Below, piece after piece: positions 30,610 through 44,000 of a DNA stretch of 57,793 bases. The first letter of the stretch is position 1, and the number at the start of each line of letters is the position of its first letter. This DNA comes from Nematostella vectensis (Eukaryota > Cnidaria > Anthozoa > Actiniaria > Edwardsiidae). Below the pieces are notes generated by a model. It worked only from the letters and a program-made list of their open reading frames with translations, was not told the DNA's origin and did not search any database. Location of the stretch: positions 4,247,203 through 4,304,995 of the forward strand of contig NC_064037.1 of the NCBI RefSeq assembly GCF_932526225.1, read 5' to 3'. The position numbers were made by a program, and so were the translations under genes.

Positions 30610-31860
30610 ACAACTGTCTTGGTGGCCACCTACACAGTGAGCCATGCACTAACACACTGCACCACACAAGCTGTACCTAGGGACCGCCTGCACAATGAGC
30701 CATGCACCAACACACTGCACCACACAAGCCGTACCTAGGGACCACCAGCACAGTGAACCATGCACCAACACACTGCACCACACAAGCCGTACCTAGGGAC
30801 CACCTGCACAGTGAGCCATGCACTAACACACTGTACCACACAAGCTGTACCTAGGGACCACCTGCACAGTGAGCCATGCACTGAAACACTGTACCACACA
30901 AGCTGTACCTAGGGACCACCTGCACAGTGAGCCATGCACTAACACACTGTACCACACAAGCTGTACCTAGGGACCACCTGCACAGTGAGACATGCACTAA
31001 CACACTGCACCACACAAGCTGTACCTAGGGACCACCAGCACAGTGAGCCATGCACCAACACACTACACCACACAATCTGTACCTAGGGAACACCTATACA
31101 GGGAGCCATGCACAAACACACTGAACCAGTGAGTCAAGTACCAACACACAGTCCACACAAGCTATACTTAGGGACCATCTTCACAGTGAGCCATGCACTA
31201 ACACACTGCACCATACAAGCTGTACCTAGGGACCACCTGCACAGTGAACCATGCACCAACACACTACACCACACAAGCTGTACCTAGGACCACCTGCACA
31301 GTGAGCCATGCACAAACACTCTGCACCACAAAAGCTGTACCTATAGACCACCTGCACAGTGAGCCATGCACTAACACACTGCACGACACAAGCTGTACCT
31401 AGGGACCACCTGCACAGTGAACCATGCACTAACACACTGCATGACACAAGCTGTACCTAGGAACTACCTGTACAGTGAGCCATGCACTAACACACTGCAC
31501 CACACAAGCTGTACCTATAGACCACCTGCACAGTGAGCCATGCACTAACACACTGCACCACACAAGCTGTACCTAGGGACCGCCTGCACAATGAGCCATG
31601 CGCTAACACACTGCACCACACAAGCTGTACCTAGGGAACAGTGAGCCATGCACCAACACACTGCACCAAACAAGCTGTACCTAGGAACCACCTGCACAGT
31701 GAGCCATGCACTAACACACTGCACCACACAAGCTGTACCTAGGGACCGCCTGCACAATGAGCCATGCACCAACTCACTGCACAACACAAGCTGTACCTAG
31801 GGACTACCTGCACAGTGTGTTATGCGCTAACACACTGGACCACACAAGCTGTACCTAGGG
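30610..31860. repeat. 58-bp minisatellite (~21 units)
   Basis: The unit is ACCACCTGCACAGTGAGCCA, TGCACTAACACACTGCACCA, CACAAGCTGTACCTAGGG, spaced 58 bp (for example 30683 and 30741), with some shorter units. It shares the core GCCATGCACTAACACA with the 42-bp array 480 bp to the left. No gene is present. Confidence 0.93.
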
Positions 31861-31899
31861 CCGAGATATTTGGCTTAAAAATAACAAGACATATGAGGA

Positions 31900-31990
31900 A
31901 ATCCACAGAAGAACAATGAATTTGCCCCCCTTGAGACCCTTGCCTCGCCCCCTTTTTTGTACCCCCCTGGATCCGCCCCTGCACGGATAA
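31900..31990 (-). mobile_element. Transposon-end fragment (GGGGCGGATCCAGGGGGG)
   Basis: The minus strand reads GCAGGGGCGGATCCAGGGGG, followed by a G-rich and A-rich stretch. This resembles a widespread terminal sequence of animal DNA elements. Only the end is visible; no partner end was found. Confidence 0.4.
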
Positions 31991-34900
31991 TACGAAATTT
32001 GAACTTAGCCGTAGACACTTTCTAGCGGCCAAAAAAGCTAGAAAATTATTGAATCGGACTTCCAAATAGTGTATGAAATCTCAAGACCAGGCGAAAAAAC
32101 GAATTATAATTAAAAAACCAAAATGATTGATATCTCTTCTCTAGTACCCAGCTCCCTCTCCACTGGAGGTTCCAGTACATATAAACGTCCATTACATCAT
32201 TTTGCCTTACTAAAATATTGTCTAATGAATGTAATACAAACGGTCCATTTTTAGACAGACGTAATTCATCGATTACTTTCTCAGATGTGGCACGCCATCG
32301 CCAAACGATAAACAGTGTCTAGTTTGGAATCCTGTTTGGATTCACAACGTCCAAGGAGCTTGGTCAAAACAATAAAGACATTAATTTTGTATGTATATAT
32401 ATTTGAAAGCAACGTCTATCATACTTCTGAAAGATTCTTTCGCCGTCTTCATACAAAAGTATAATTTTAGCTTGGCCTAAGATAACACAGGATCTTGCGA
32501 GTATAACAATAAGAGCGGACTTGGTGATTAGTATGAGCTCATTCACATTCATGCATTCCTTTTTACCGGAAAATCTCTCTCCGATTACTGAATTGTTTGA
32601 TGTTATTCTGCTCACAACCTGCTTTTTTGATCGCTCGATTGCTTTTATTCACTTATCATTATTAGGCCGACAAGAAAACAGCGCTTTCAGAACCAATATA
32701 CAAGACGCTGATTGGATATAGATAATAACCACTTAATTGCACGCAACTAAAAACTTTTAAAATCAAGGAAAATAATAAAAAAAAACAACACACAAAAAAA
32801 CAAAGTGAACTTTCCTCACCTTGTCGACTCTTCAAATAATGTTTATGAGTTATTTGAGAAATTTGTATTTTAACTTGAGAGATTCTTATCTTCCCTTAAG
32901 GTAGTGACCTTAAAAGGAGCGCACCAATTGGTTTAAGCGGTTTTAAACATGTTTCCTTAAAGCTTTTAACCTTTTAAACCGTAAGTAGCCGATCTATCGG
33001 CCTTCTTTCGTCGTTTAAATTTTAAATGGCTGTTTTGTTAACTTTTACCATAACAGTAATAAAGCAGACATCTCTGCGCGACTTGCGAATGTTCTGTTTA
33101 CCAAATATCTCATTCTGCGGTCGATTCGTGTAGCCGAGAATCCTTAATGGTTTGTTTGGTCTATGACGCCAAACACACCCTGCGCTTTCTGTTTATTTTT
33201 TTTTTCTTGGCTGTGCAGAAATATCAGGAATAAAAGCTTAATCGAAATATCGGTGCTTTATCAATTAATAAAGCTATTACGGTGGCGAAGCTCTGTTGAG
33301 AGCAGCCGATTGTATTCCTGTAGAATCAAAACGCAGACTTTATGGTAACTTTTAAACAATAAACAGCCTCCGGGCGAAGTACGCTAAAAGGTAGATATCA
33401 TTCATTATTCAGTATTGAAGAAAGTAAAGCTTAAGGGCTTGCTTTCATAGGATTAGGGAAATTCAATCTAATTTGTTTTACCCTTTTTAAAACTTCAGTC
33501 GATATAACATTTGCGCTTTGTAGAATATTAGATTTTGACGCAACAAATTTCAAACATTCAAACATTATATTGCGATATTTTCCCATGGGCTTTTTCCTTG
33601 CTTAAGTTTTTAGTGGAATGAAATATTTTGCTTCTAGTGGAAAACTAGAAGCTAGGTTTTTATTCATAAAATTAGAGCGATCTGTTTAATGATAAGGATA
33701 AAGTATTTTTCATTTCCACATGATAGTTTTTTTCATGTTTTGTACCTCTAAATAAGGCGAAAAGCTCACGTTTCTTTTTTTTTTTATTTCAAATCGTGTG
33801 CCTACCAGCAGGTGTTTCGGTTTATGTTTATTTGTTCTGTTAAGAGTAACTCAAACATGCTAAATGTTTCCGAAATAAAAGCCAGTAAGAAAAACCTACT
33901 CACTTTTGTCAATCGCTCCAATTTAATTTCCAATGAGATTTAAATTAAGTTTCTTTCACGGTGGAACAAGATCGCTAAGGGAATGCTGATTTGTTTTTGT
34001 TGTCACGCGGTAGGTCACAGTGGGAAGAGCTGCACGAACAATGTTTCTTCAACCTGATTTCAGCACTAGCAGGGGGAGGGACAGTAGAGGCATATGCCCC
34101 CACCAATAATTTTAAAAGCCATATAATTTCAGTCTGCCAATCAGTGGTTTTTAACTGTAATTTTTTGTAAAGACAAAGGCTTGCTCTTCGATATGACAGT
34201 GCTAAGACTTTGAAGTGTGGTTATTGTTGAACTCACCTCCAATCAAACAAGTTTCCCTAATGAACATAAATGCTTATGAAATGACTTGCTAATCATTTAT
34301 TTACTTCGTGCTTACCGTATGAACAGGTGTAGTTTTTTCCGTCATGTTTTTACTCCGTGACCGGCATTTACAAAAATGTTCAATGTCGAAAAAATTCGTG
34401 GGGCAAATCAAACGAATTTTCTATTTTAGAAGTTGAGAAACTGAAAAATATTGTTAAAGAAAAGACGTAAAAAACGGAACAATTATGGGTTGATATTTAT
34501 ATCTGACTGTCTTATTTTTATTGATCGTGTTTTTTAAACAAATATGAACTACTTTATCAAATCACTAACTCGACCGGATCACGGTAACATAATGAATTCA
34601 TGACCACTTGGTTTTTGCGTTTACTCTTATGCCGTTTCATGTAAGTCCAGTCTCCATGTTAAAGAAGACCGATCACGCCGCAATGTTTCGAGTCTCGGCA
34701 ATAGCGAATCGCACAAAGCGGGTCACTCCAGCGAGTAACTAAGATACATTTTGAGAATTTTAATTTGTTTATTTAATTTTTATTAAAGTCAGTGTATTAG
34801 TATCTTTCTAGTATGCAATTTTGCAGTTCTCAAATAGACCTTGTATTTATAAATGTGAACAATAAAATTGGACTGCATCAAAGGTATACGACCCCCGCCC

Positions 34901-37900
34901 CTCGCCTAGCAGTTAGCAACAGCCTGTGGAAACCTTGTCTAATAATAACTTTCTTAATTCCCTACACAGCCCAAAGCGCACAGAACCCCTACTTCCCAAG
35001 AGACAAGTTGACGGTGATTGCGTAACAATGACGTTGTCCTTCACCCACGATGACGTATTTGATAAAAGCCGGATAAGGCGGTGGTAATTGGTGCCTTAGT
35101 GCACGTCCCTGAAGATGAGAATGCGTAACAAAAGCGTGACGGCCGCCATTCGTTACACATGCATCAAGAGTGACAACGTGTGAGCCACTGACGGCAATTG
35201 CAGAATGGCAATATTGCGTGGCACTGTTTTGGCAATGTTTCACGTCAACGTGTCACGTAAAGGTATGTTAAATGTAACGCGTATCTGAGAAGGGTTTATG
35301 AAACGCCCACCCTTCCTTCCGTCTTGGTCGCCAACAATCTGTGTTCAAATTACAGCATGCAGTATCTTTGACTCGCATTTACTCCCTCTGCTACGCGTTA
35401 AAATATTTGAATACTACCACCTATTTCAGACTTAATCGAAAAAAGGTAATCCTGACATCCCTTGGCTCTCACCGGAATTTTTCGCTTTCAGTTAAGCCTC
35501 AGACAGGCAAGGCAACCATCAAGTGACCCTTACACAGAATGTAATGGAATGTATTTATGTTAACAAAAATATATTTATAACTACAGAGCTTAATTAAGAC
35601 AACTTTCTTTTATTTTCTTTATTTTATCTTTCTACGTTAATCAGTATACTCCTATTTCACAAAAGGTTGTCAGTGCAAATGGCAAATTGTAAATGGCTTA
35701 TGTGTACTAATTATTCGTTAAATTAATGGTGTTAAATAAAGTCCAGCAATGTCAGAGCCAAGCATTCGTAACCACTAATGGATAATTGTTTTGATTTATC
35801 CATATTCTTAGAGACGCGTGGTTACGTTCGGTCGTAGAACTGCCATTTGTCAATCACCATTTGCACTGACAACCTTTATTGAAATAGGTGTATATTACTT
35901 ATTTATTCTACCGAACTACCTTGGGCTGCCTGTGGCCTTTATTTTATCTTTCTACATTCATCAGTATATATTACTTATTTATTCTACCGAACTCCCTTGG
36001 GCTGCCTTTGGCAATACGCCCCAGTAATAGGCAATTTTTTTAGCGCACGCGTTATGGTATTCTTCTCCTTGGATGTCAGAACATTATGAATGGGATCGAA
36101 TCGAGACCATCAATATTTAGATTCTTATCATTCAAACTTTACGATTTTTATGAAACACCAGATTTTTCTGAGTCTTTTTAGTACAATAACTTTAAAATAG
36201 GCCGGTTACTAAAAATCGCGCCTTCCAAAATGATATATTTATAGAACTGTATTGAATTTACACATAAAAGCAACTCTTTTATCGGCTCTCTATTTCGTCT
36301 TGCAATTTCATCGCCCCTCTTTCATTAAGTATTTTCTCGCCATATGGTTTTCAAAAACGTCCTCTCGAATGTAAAAGCCCCCGCCGCTTTAAACGCAAAA
36401 GTTTCTTTTCCGACAAAATTCGGTTTATTTACCCCTCACCACCTTGTTGCGTCCTTATCATTATTAGAAAAATTATCTCCACCTCAAGTCTCCGCATTTG
36501 AAGTACTTACTAAAACTTTTGGTAAACATTCGTCATTTTAACTGATTTTGGCGGCTTTGCGGCTTATCCGCTGACCGCATGCACGCGTCGTCACCTGCCC
36601 GAGAGCACCTGTTCACAAGCGGTGGAAAAGTTTGCAAACAATGAGAGAAGTACGCGTTTAAAAAATACCTGTGATACGGTGATATAACTATTGAGCAAGC
36701 GATTACAACCCAAACGCTTTATTAGAGTAGTAATATCATTTTTTGTTTCAGTTTAGTTCAGAGGGTTTTTTATTTTTTATTTTTTTATAGACTAAGACCT
36801 CCAGCTGTCGTTTTTATTTAAAATTTGCAAACTTTTATTTTAGATTTTTTTAAACATTATCGTCTGTTTTTTGTTTTAGTATTAGAAGAGAAAGACTCAA
36901 TTGTTTTTTGCCAAGAGAAGAATTTCTATTTCAAGTCGGGGTTGATTTACTGTTGTGCTATGTTTTATGAATGTGTTTGGTACTTTTACATATCTCAAAC
37001 AACGGAAAAAATGAGTGATTATAAGTAGAATTCCTACTCACGACTTTGTTGACGCACAGTAGAGTCTGAATGCGCTAGTTGGTAATATTAGCACGTTTTA
37101 TTTTCTGGCCTCTAATTTACCTGTTGTTTCAAACCACTAAACCCCCCAAGGGGATCAAATACAAGGTTTTAGATTTTTGCGCAACTCTAGCTAAACGAAT
37201 TTTTTGAGTTATTTATTTTGGCATTTTAGGCTGTTTTAGGAGTTTTTATGTATTGGATTTAGTAGGTTTAGTTTATCAGAAATCATATAAAAAAGTCAAT
37301 TCATCATATTTTTTTTATCAGATCTGAGCTGCTGTCGCTTCCAGTCTTATCCAAGAGACGCTGGAAGGCCTAATCTCCCTGAGTTTAATGATTTTATGCA
37401 CCGTTTTTTTGATTCACGCAAGACGAATGATTGATATTTCCTCATTAGCAGATGATAATTCGCTCAACAAAATTATGATAGCAATAACACTGGGAAAATA
37501 GCTCTAAAACCGATCTATTACGACTTTTGCGAGGGAGTTAAATTTTTTTATATATACTGTATTAATACTGAGAATAATATAATGGGAATTGCTGAAATAG
37601 ATACGAAAATTATTGACTTTAAATGCGAACAAAATTGTTTAGGCTTCGTAAATGATGTTTTTATTGCAGTCTAAAACGTTTGTATCAAACGATATAAATT
37701 ACCCGAAACAAGCCGTGAAAGTGAATTACTTAAAAGCCTTTAGTTGCTTGCCTGCTTCAGCTTGCGTTACCTTTGGTCAGAAATGCCTTTGATTGACAGG
37801 ACAGTTTATTTCTAAATTGTCCTATCTTTTCAGTAAGAAATACTCCCATGACAAGCGAATTTATTTATGTTTTTGTAAGCATGTACCTTATTTCTTATTT

Positions 37901-39980
37901 TACGAATTTGAACTGAGTGAACTAGTCGGTGCATTGATAACATACTGTCTGTTTAAAATTAAAATTATAAAAAAATATATATTTAGTTTCATATTCTGTC
38001 TTATTTTTGTTTAAGTTTTTGCAAAGTTCCAAGCTGTTTCACCAGTAAATACGATGTTTGTTCACCAACAAGTCTCTTGTTTGCTTATTTCCGTTCTTAT
38101 TGTTCTTTGTTTTTCTGATTTTGCGTCTTGAACTCAATAGGACTTCCAGCTGAATAGGGCTGAATATTCTCCTAGTTTATAATTAACCGACTCCAAGAAA
38201 AAAATAACCTATTTATCTTTGTGTATAAAAAGCAGGAATGCAAGCAGACATAAAAAATCAGGAACAACTCGGAGAATACCCAATTCGAATTCCCTACAGC
38301 CATAATTTTCAAAGAATGAGTTACGCAAAGGGCCAGACAATATGCTTTTTAATCATACTGAAAAACGTTTTTTCACCAGAAAATTACTTAACAATCAGTC
38401 AATTTTCTTAGATGATTCTCTAATTTTGCCAATTTAATTGAGCGCGCCCTTACGGGGAATAATATAGTTTTCCGCTTCCTAGCCAACCGATGTCCTAGCC
38501 CTAGAAATAATCTTCTCTTAGTTGCGGTAAACTTCGGTCTCGTCGTATTAGCCGAGATATAGATAGGATAATCTATACATATGAATGAATTTAGCTGGTA
38601 ATTTAGGGGGATTTCTTAGGTAAAATTTAGAACTTCCTGTGTAAAAAGACAACGCTTTGTATATTCGAAATTGTTCATGCACTTTTCAAAAGTCGTGTCT
38701 GTATTTTCCAAAGGGACAATTGTCATTGTATTTCCTCTTCCCCATTTTAAATTTTAAATTTTAAATGCAATTCAAAAAGTTTGACGGGGGAGCAAATTTT
38801 TGCGTTTGCTAAGGTGCCAGATGAATTTATGCAATTTCATATTATTTTCCCCGGAATATCTGTGTAATGTGAATGGACGAGCCTTAAACTTAATGAATTA
38901 TCCAAAAGAGGTCCAATACATAACTTAGAATTTTATAATCATTTCTAACTTTCTTTTCAACCTTTCATCCATCTGGAGTCTATAATCTAAAAAAAATCAT
39001 TTTGATTCTTAACTTTGATAATGTCTGAATGTTGTAAGTGAGTGTTCCCCGGAATATTTTTTTAGTTGCGGCCAGCTGCCCCCTATGTTTCGCTTGTAAG
39101 AGATGCCGTAATTGGCAGCAATTTTCAGCGTATTGCTTTCAAAGTTTTGACAGCTTTTCTACAGTATTGGCGCTATTCTTCCTACATGGGTTGAGACCCA
39201 GTTTGGTGCCATATTAAACGGTATAAAATCAACTTTTTGTTATTTGTTATCTCTGTTTGAAATAACTTTCTTTATTCCATATACAATGGAGTTATATAAT
39301 GATCTTGTGGATAGCCCTGAATACCAGAAGCATTTTTACTTATTTTACACAAAATTGCTTGTGTTCTGATAAATGATAAGCAAATGCCTCGCGAAGTGAT
39401 GAATTTTGATTTCAAACTGAACAAGATTCGTTTACAGACTGTTTCCCGTGGATTTTCCCTCAACTCAATTTCGGCTAGTGTTACGAACTTCAATTTCAAT
39501 TTGACTTTCAAACAAACTGATATTATGAATAAAATGGTTCACGCCGCGGCAATATAGATTATTTTAAGATACGAAAGCGTAGTTTGACAGAATTTCGCTT
39601 ATGTTCTATTTCACTTTTCTTTACATGGATCAGATTATGTTTTTGTTTGTAATATGTTGAAGAGGAAAATGTTGGGGCATTTGTTGTCAAAATTTGTAAA
39701 CTTCTTGCGGCGAGAACCGTGTTTTGCATTAGATTTTCCAATTATTAAAAATTCAGTATCTTTGACAATTTCCCTAAAACTGGGCGCGCGTCTTCTTTGC
39801 CGCCCGTCAAAAAAACACTCGAACACAGCATTCAAATTCCATATTCAATGGCCCTCTAGTGTCTATCTTTCTATTTCTAAAGACCTTCTAAAGGTTTCGA
39901 GTCCTCGCACTTGTTAAACTTTGGATATTTTACTTTTATTAATGTTTAATCGTCACTCGCTGAGCCAGAGGGGGTTCTTA
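31990..39980. other. Gene-poor AT-rich intergenic region
   Basis: Eight kilobases between the minisatellites and the MYT1-like gene without a recognisable exon, RNA gene or coding mobile element on either strand. Open frames are all below about 90 codons, of biased AT-driven composition. The only structure noted is the inverted and direct repeat at 35641-36020. A slightly GC-richer segment at 34990-35250 (84-codon minus-strand frame) has no known motif. Distal regulatory elements of the MYT1 gene could lie here but cannot be identified by eye. Confidence 0.6.
35641..36020. repeat. Inverted repeat with attached direct duplication
   Basis: CCTATTTCACAAAAGGTTGT and CAGTGCAAATGG near 35650-35685 are mirrored by CCATTTGCACTGACAACCTT near 35858-35880. 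Beyond the right arm, ATTACTTATTTATTCTACCG plus AACTNCCTTGGGCTGCCT is duplicated (about 35894 and 35969). Probably a degraded non-autonomous element. Confidence 0.65.
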
Positions 39981-39984
39981 AGCT

Positions 39985-40066
39985 CCCATTGCATGCTGGG
40001 AGAGTTTTGTTTCTGAACTTTCTTCTTTGTTGCGAGAGCAGTGTCGAGTCACAAATCCGAGACAAG
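39985..40066 (+). promoter_or_regulatory. Possible promoter / first non-coding exon of the MYT1-like gene
   Basis: GCATGCTGGGAGAGTTTTGT at 39991-40010 resembles a ZNF143/SBS-type promoter element (reverse of CCCAGCATGC). About 60 bases later CGAGACAAG/GTATGTG near 40065 is a good donor. A matching acceptor, TTTCGGCAG, precedes the first coding exon at 40986. This is inference from motif appearance only. Confidence 0.3.
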
Positions 40067-40985
40067 GTATGTGAAAACAACCCTGAAAATTCCATCCAGC
40101 GTCGAAACTCGCCGACTAAATACTTAACTACTAGCCGAACTCGTAGAAGATCTATTGAAGGTACGTTTGCCGAGAAATCGCAGTCAGTTAACGTCTTGAA
40201 GTTCGCGAACGGGCTAACATTTTTACCCGGAATGGCTGTCTTGACTTTTGCGGTGTGACAAACTTTTCGCATATGCAAATTTCTAGCATGTGAGCGGCCG
40301 TGGCAAGTCCTCTCGGCGCACTAGACCACGAAAGCGAAACAGATTTTAAAGGCAATCGGGAATTGAGAATCTTTGCAATTTCTAGAGCGTAACACGGGGA
40401 AATTCGACCCTTCTCAGAGTATTTTGTGAGTTTGTTTTCTATTCTTTAGCGAGTTCAAGCAGTTATAAATTTATTCTAGTCTTATGATGATGTATTTAAA
40501 TAGCTGTAAAAAATCCATGTAAATGTCAAGCAGCTTTTCCCAAATAACAGAGCACTTTTCCTGTTCTGATTCGACCGTGTGCGTGAGTGAAAATAATTTT
40601 CAAACTCAAGATCTCGGCGTAAATATAATCGCTGTAATTCGTACAAAAACTTCGAGCGCAAGTGGTGGACTGAACTACCAAACAGATTTGCTATAGTAAG
40701 TGTGCTGTTAGCTCAAGTTATTTTTTTCTATGTTTTTGGTATTTTTTTTACTAGTGTTTGTATTCTATAGCTGGATTATGAAATGTTTGCGAGGCATTTG
40801 GTCCTGTTGTAATAATTGTTTTGGAGCTATATGTGGCGCAGTTATCGAATGCTCTCACATTTCTGGCATATTAAAGTTGTATTTTTGCTTGTAATTCATT
40901 CTCTTAGACTAATTGAAAAATACGTGCGCAGCTTTGCCCCCTTTATAATTGTAGTCATAAAATCAGTATTTGTGTGTTTCGGCAG

Positions 40986-41060
40986 GAAAGCAGGCTTTTT
41001 GAGACCGGGAATTTATCGAGGCTGCCAAAGGGCACATTCCCGGCGCTGAAACTTCGCAAA
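40986..41060 (+). other. 5' part of the first recognised MYT1 exon
   Basis: TTTCGGCAG/GAAAGC provides an acceptor at 40985/40986. The MYT1 frame is open through this part (ESRLFETGNLSRLPKG...), so it is either 5' untranslated or the continuation of an unseen upstream coding exon joined in phase 0. Confidence 0.45.
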
Positions 41061-44000
41061 ATGGATCAAGTCACAGGAACGGGGAAAACTCAAACACAAG
41101 ATGGGCAGTTAGCTAACAGAGCCGGTCACAAAAGAGAATTTATTGAACCAGTTTTGGTAAGTAAAAGGCCACTAAACTGCTCTCGCTAGCCATTCAAGTG
41201 CTCAAATAAAATGTTTTGAAGGGGTTTTTAAATTCGTAAACTTTGCCGGAGTTTGCTTCACGGTTTGGTGCAATTCGATACGCTCGATCGCATCAAGTTG
41301 AGACGAGTTAAAGTTCGCATGGCTGTTCCGAATATCTCCGGTTTGTAAACATGTAAAAACTCTAAAATCTAAGAAATATCTTCAGCTTGTCCCTGGAAGT
41401 TAGTATTAGCAGTTAAAGTCTGAGGGAACCAGTAAATGTTGTCCTATTTCTCCTGGTCGCTGTGCGTGTTTTCTAATCAAGAAAGATTTAGGAAACTTTT
41501 TTGTAGGAGTCGTGTCTGCTCATTTGCATATTTTTTCTCCATTCATTCGCGTAACTTGGGAAACTTGGTTCTGTCTTCTTAAATTACCCAAACTCAGCGC
41601 ACCAATGCTGACATGAACACTCCCTTGGCTTCGAACTAAACTTTGTATAACTTTCGCTTTGTCATAAGTTTCACTTTGCTGATTGATTTCTTGTAGCGCT
41701 GAAATGGATACGGCTTAGGACGAACAACATTGCATTTTACAACTAGAGGATATGTAAATTTTGCTGCCTTTTTTTGAGACCGCAAAGTTTTTTTGTGTTC
41801 TAGAAATCTGCAACTTAAAACACAGCTAAAAAAAAATCCCCGCGGCCTTGGCACACTAACAATCTTAATACGTTACACGATGGAAAATTTTAAGGATTTT
41901 TTAGGAGATTTATACGCCCATGGGGATTACAGAAACTTCGATTACAAGCCATAAGCGTATGAATAAACAATAACTCTGTTCTTTACAACTAGCCGGGCTA
42001 ACTCTGACATTTTCTGCGAACAGCGCGTTTGTTTACTACATACTTTAGAATTGAGATGGTAAAAATAAATCTAATTGCGTATCTGTCTCTCGGAAAATCC
42101 AAATTTTTTCGTTGAATTATTTTAAGAATTCTAGACTGGTTCTTTCTATGTACTTTTTTTTTATATAAAGCTTTGTGGCTGTTATGAATATCTTTGGTAG
42201 AATTTTTTTTGAAAGTGATATTCGATTTCTTGCCATCGTTCTTAAACTGAGACGCGTTCTATTTTCTCAAACGAGAAAATTATTTTCTTGTGGAGAAAAA
42301 CTAGGTTCCTAATAGAGCCTATGGGGTACATGTCGAAGATTCTTCTGCCCATATTTAGTGTCTTTTATCGTGAAATGACCGCCAAAGTCTAGAGAGGAAT
42401 TTTAATTGTCCTGTTTCTTTTTATTGTTAATGAAAGTTATTAACAGAGCCTCACAGTTCTTTTCTTAATTTCACTTTCAATTTGCTTGTTTGAAAAGAAT
42501 TGTTCGATAGTCTTGTACTGCACATACCGCAAAAAAATACTTTGCAGTTTTTCTCCTACATCAGGTGAGTCAAAATATTTTGGCTCATTAAAATACAATA
42601 TACAATATTTCCACTCAATTCTTATGGAATAACATAACTAGCATTTTTCACCTCATTAAGAGAAAAGAATACTAAAACAGCAATGAAGGCCAGGAAAAGA
42701 ACAGTTTGCTTGATGTTTGATTTGGGCCCTTTTTGGTTGGAAGTATGTTGCTTTTCATGCTAATAACTTAAAAACAGCTGGCTCTTCCCTTATCTTTGAT
42801 CACAGCTCCTAAAGAACTTGATTTTAGAATAACAAAGAAGAACTGAATTAATTCCTCTGTTAAACTTGAAAGCAAGAGCCTTCAGTGGTTACAAGTATTT
42901 TAGTTTGCACTCAAACAAGTACATTTTATTAATATTTTGCTACTCTGAAAGAATTTCCCAGCTTTTATAAATAGTCAATTAGTATAATATTTCTTTCCTT
43001 GAGAGCTGAATACCACTGGAATTGTTCCATGTATTCTCAAATTTGCTTTTGATTGTTCTCACATAATCATGGATATGTTTCCTATGCAATTTCCTCTACA
43101 GTGTATTATACCAAAAGGTTTATAATATTAAAAAAAAGTTTACAGCTCCTAATTTCCCCAAACATTGTTTTAGCAGAACTATACCCAAGCTAGTGTTAGG
43201 GAATTAATAAACATGCCAAATATATTGTACTGTTTGAGGCTAACCTCATACTTAGGTTTAATATTTAAGGATCACTTTCACAATTTGGCTATGCGTCACT
43301 CAGTTTTAGACATACTGCCAACCACCCTTCCATCATCATATTTTTGTTTTATTTTTCATTTACTTTATTGTTGACCATATCATAAATAAAGATTCCATTG
43401 CAAAAATTTTTTTTGATTTTTTCCTGTCTAGAATAAATTAATAATAACAACTTTATTTTTACTATTAAGTGCTTTAGTTTGCTTGACAATCTTTAGGCCC
43501 AAAGACATTTTATAAAATAAAAACTATTGCTATAAATTTTCATTAGCCACACAATACTTGAAAGTTCTTGTTTTTTTATTCGTAAATTATAGAATGGCTC
43601 GATCTCAATTTTGTTGGATTCATGTTCTTCCAAAAACTTTTATCTTGTGCTTGGAATTTTTTTTATCAACTATTAAATGTTTTCACAGCTTATAATTCTT
43701 TGCATAAAGATTTTAAATTATTACTGCCATATTTTCTCTGCAGCTCTTATGTTTATTGAGAACACTAAAGTACAGTTTGAAATGGTGGGTATTATCAATA
43801 TTGACTTACAGCTGAAAGCAAAGGCTCCATAGTATTGAATTTAAAACTGGAATCAATTTACATGTATTACATCCTGTCAGCCAAAACTTTTATCTGTGTG
43901 TGAATTGATAAGTGGTACTACATCAAAACATATCTCTTGCTTTGATCATTTCCCAGAATTATTTTATTTATGAAATGAATATCTTTCAGGTTTCTCTTCT

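Noticed and set aside
31226-31787. Minus-strand Cys/Val-rich frames (SLCRWSLGTACVVQC-type)
   Set aside because: Translation of the 58-bp minisatellite, which is not divisible by three; short and shifted.
13976-31860. CRISPR-like arrays
   Set aside because: The tandem arrays have no unique spacers between repeats and the genes are intron-containing animal genes; these are minisatellites.
34989-35243. 84-codon minus-strand frame in slightly GC-richer intergenic DNA
   Set aside because: No known motif, no splice partners, and nothing to separate it from chance.
40060-40158. Coding exon ending RRRSIEG/GTACG upstream of the MYT1 start
   Set aside because: It has a good donor but leaves phase 1, which would put a stop in the next exon; not joined.
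39946-40278. 110-codon minus-strand frame
   Set aside because: Antisense to the likely 5' region of the MYT1 gene; no motif.
40974-41060. Earlier MYT1 start at the upstream ATG (40974)
   Set aside because: That ATG falls before a strong acceptor (TTTCGGCAG at 40977-40985), so it is probably intronic. ATG 41061 has a better context.
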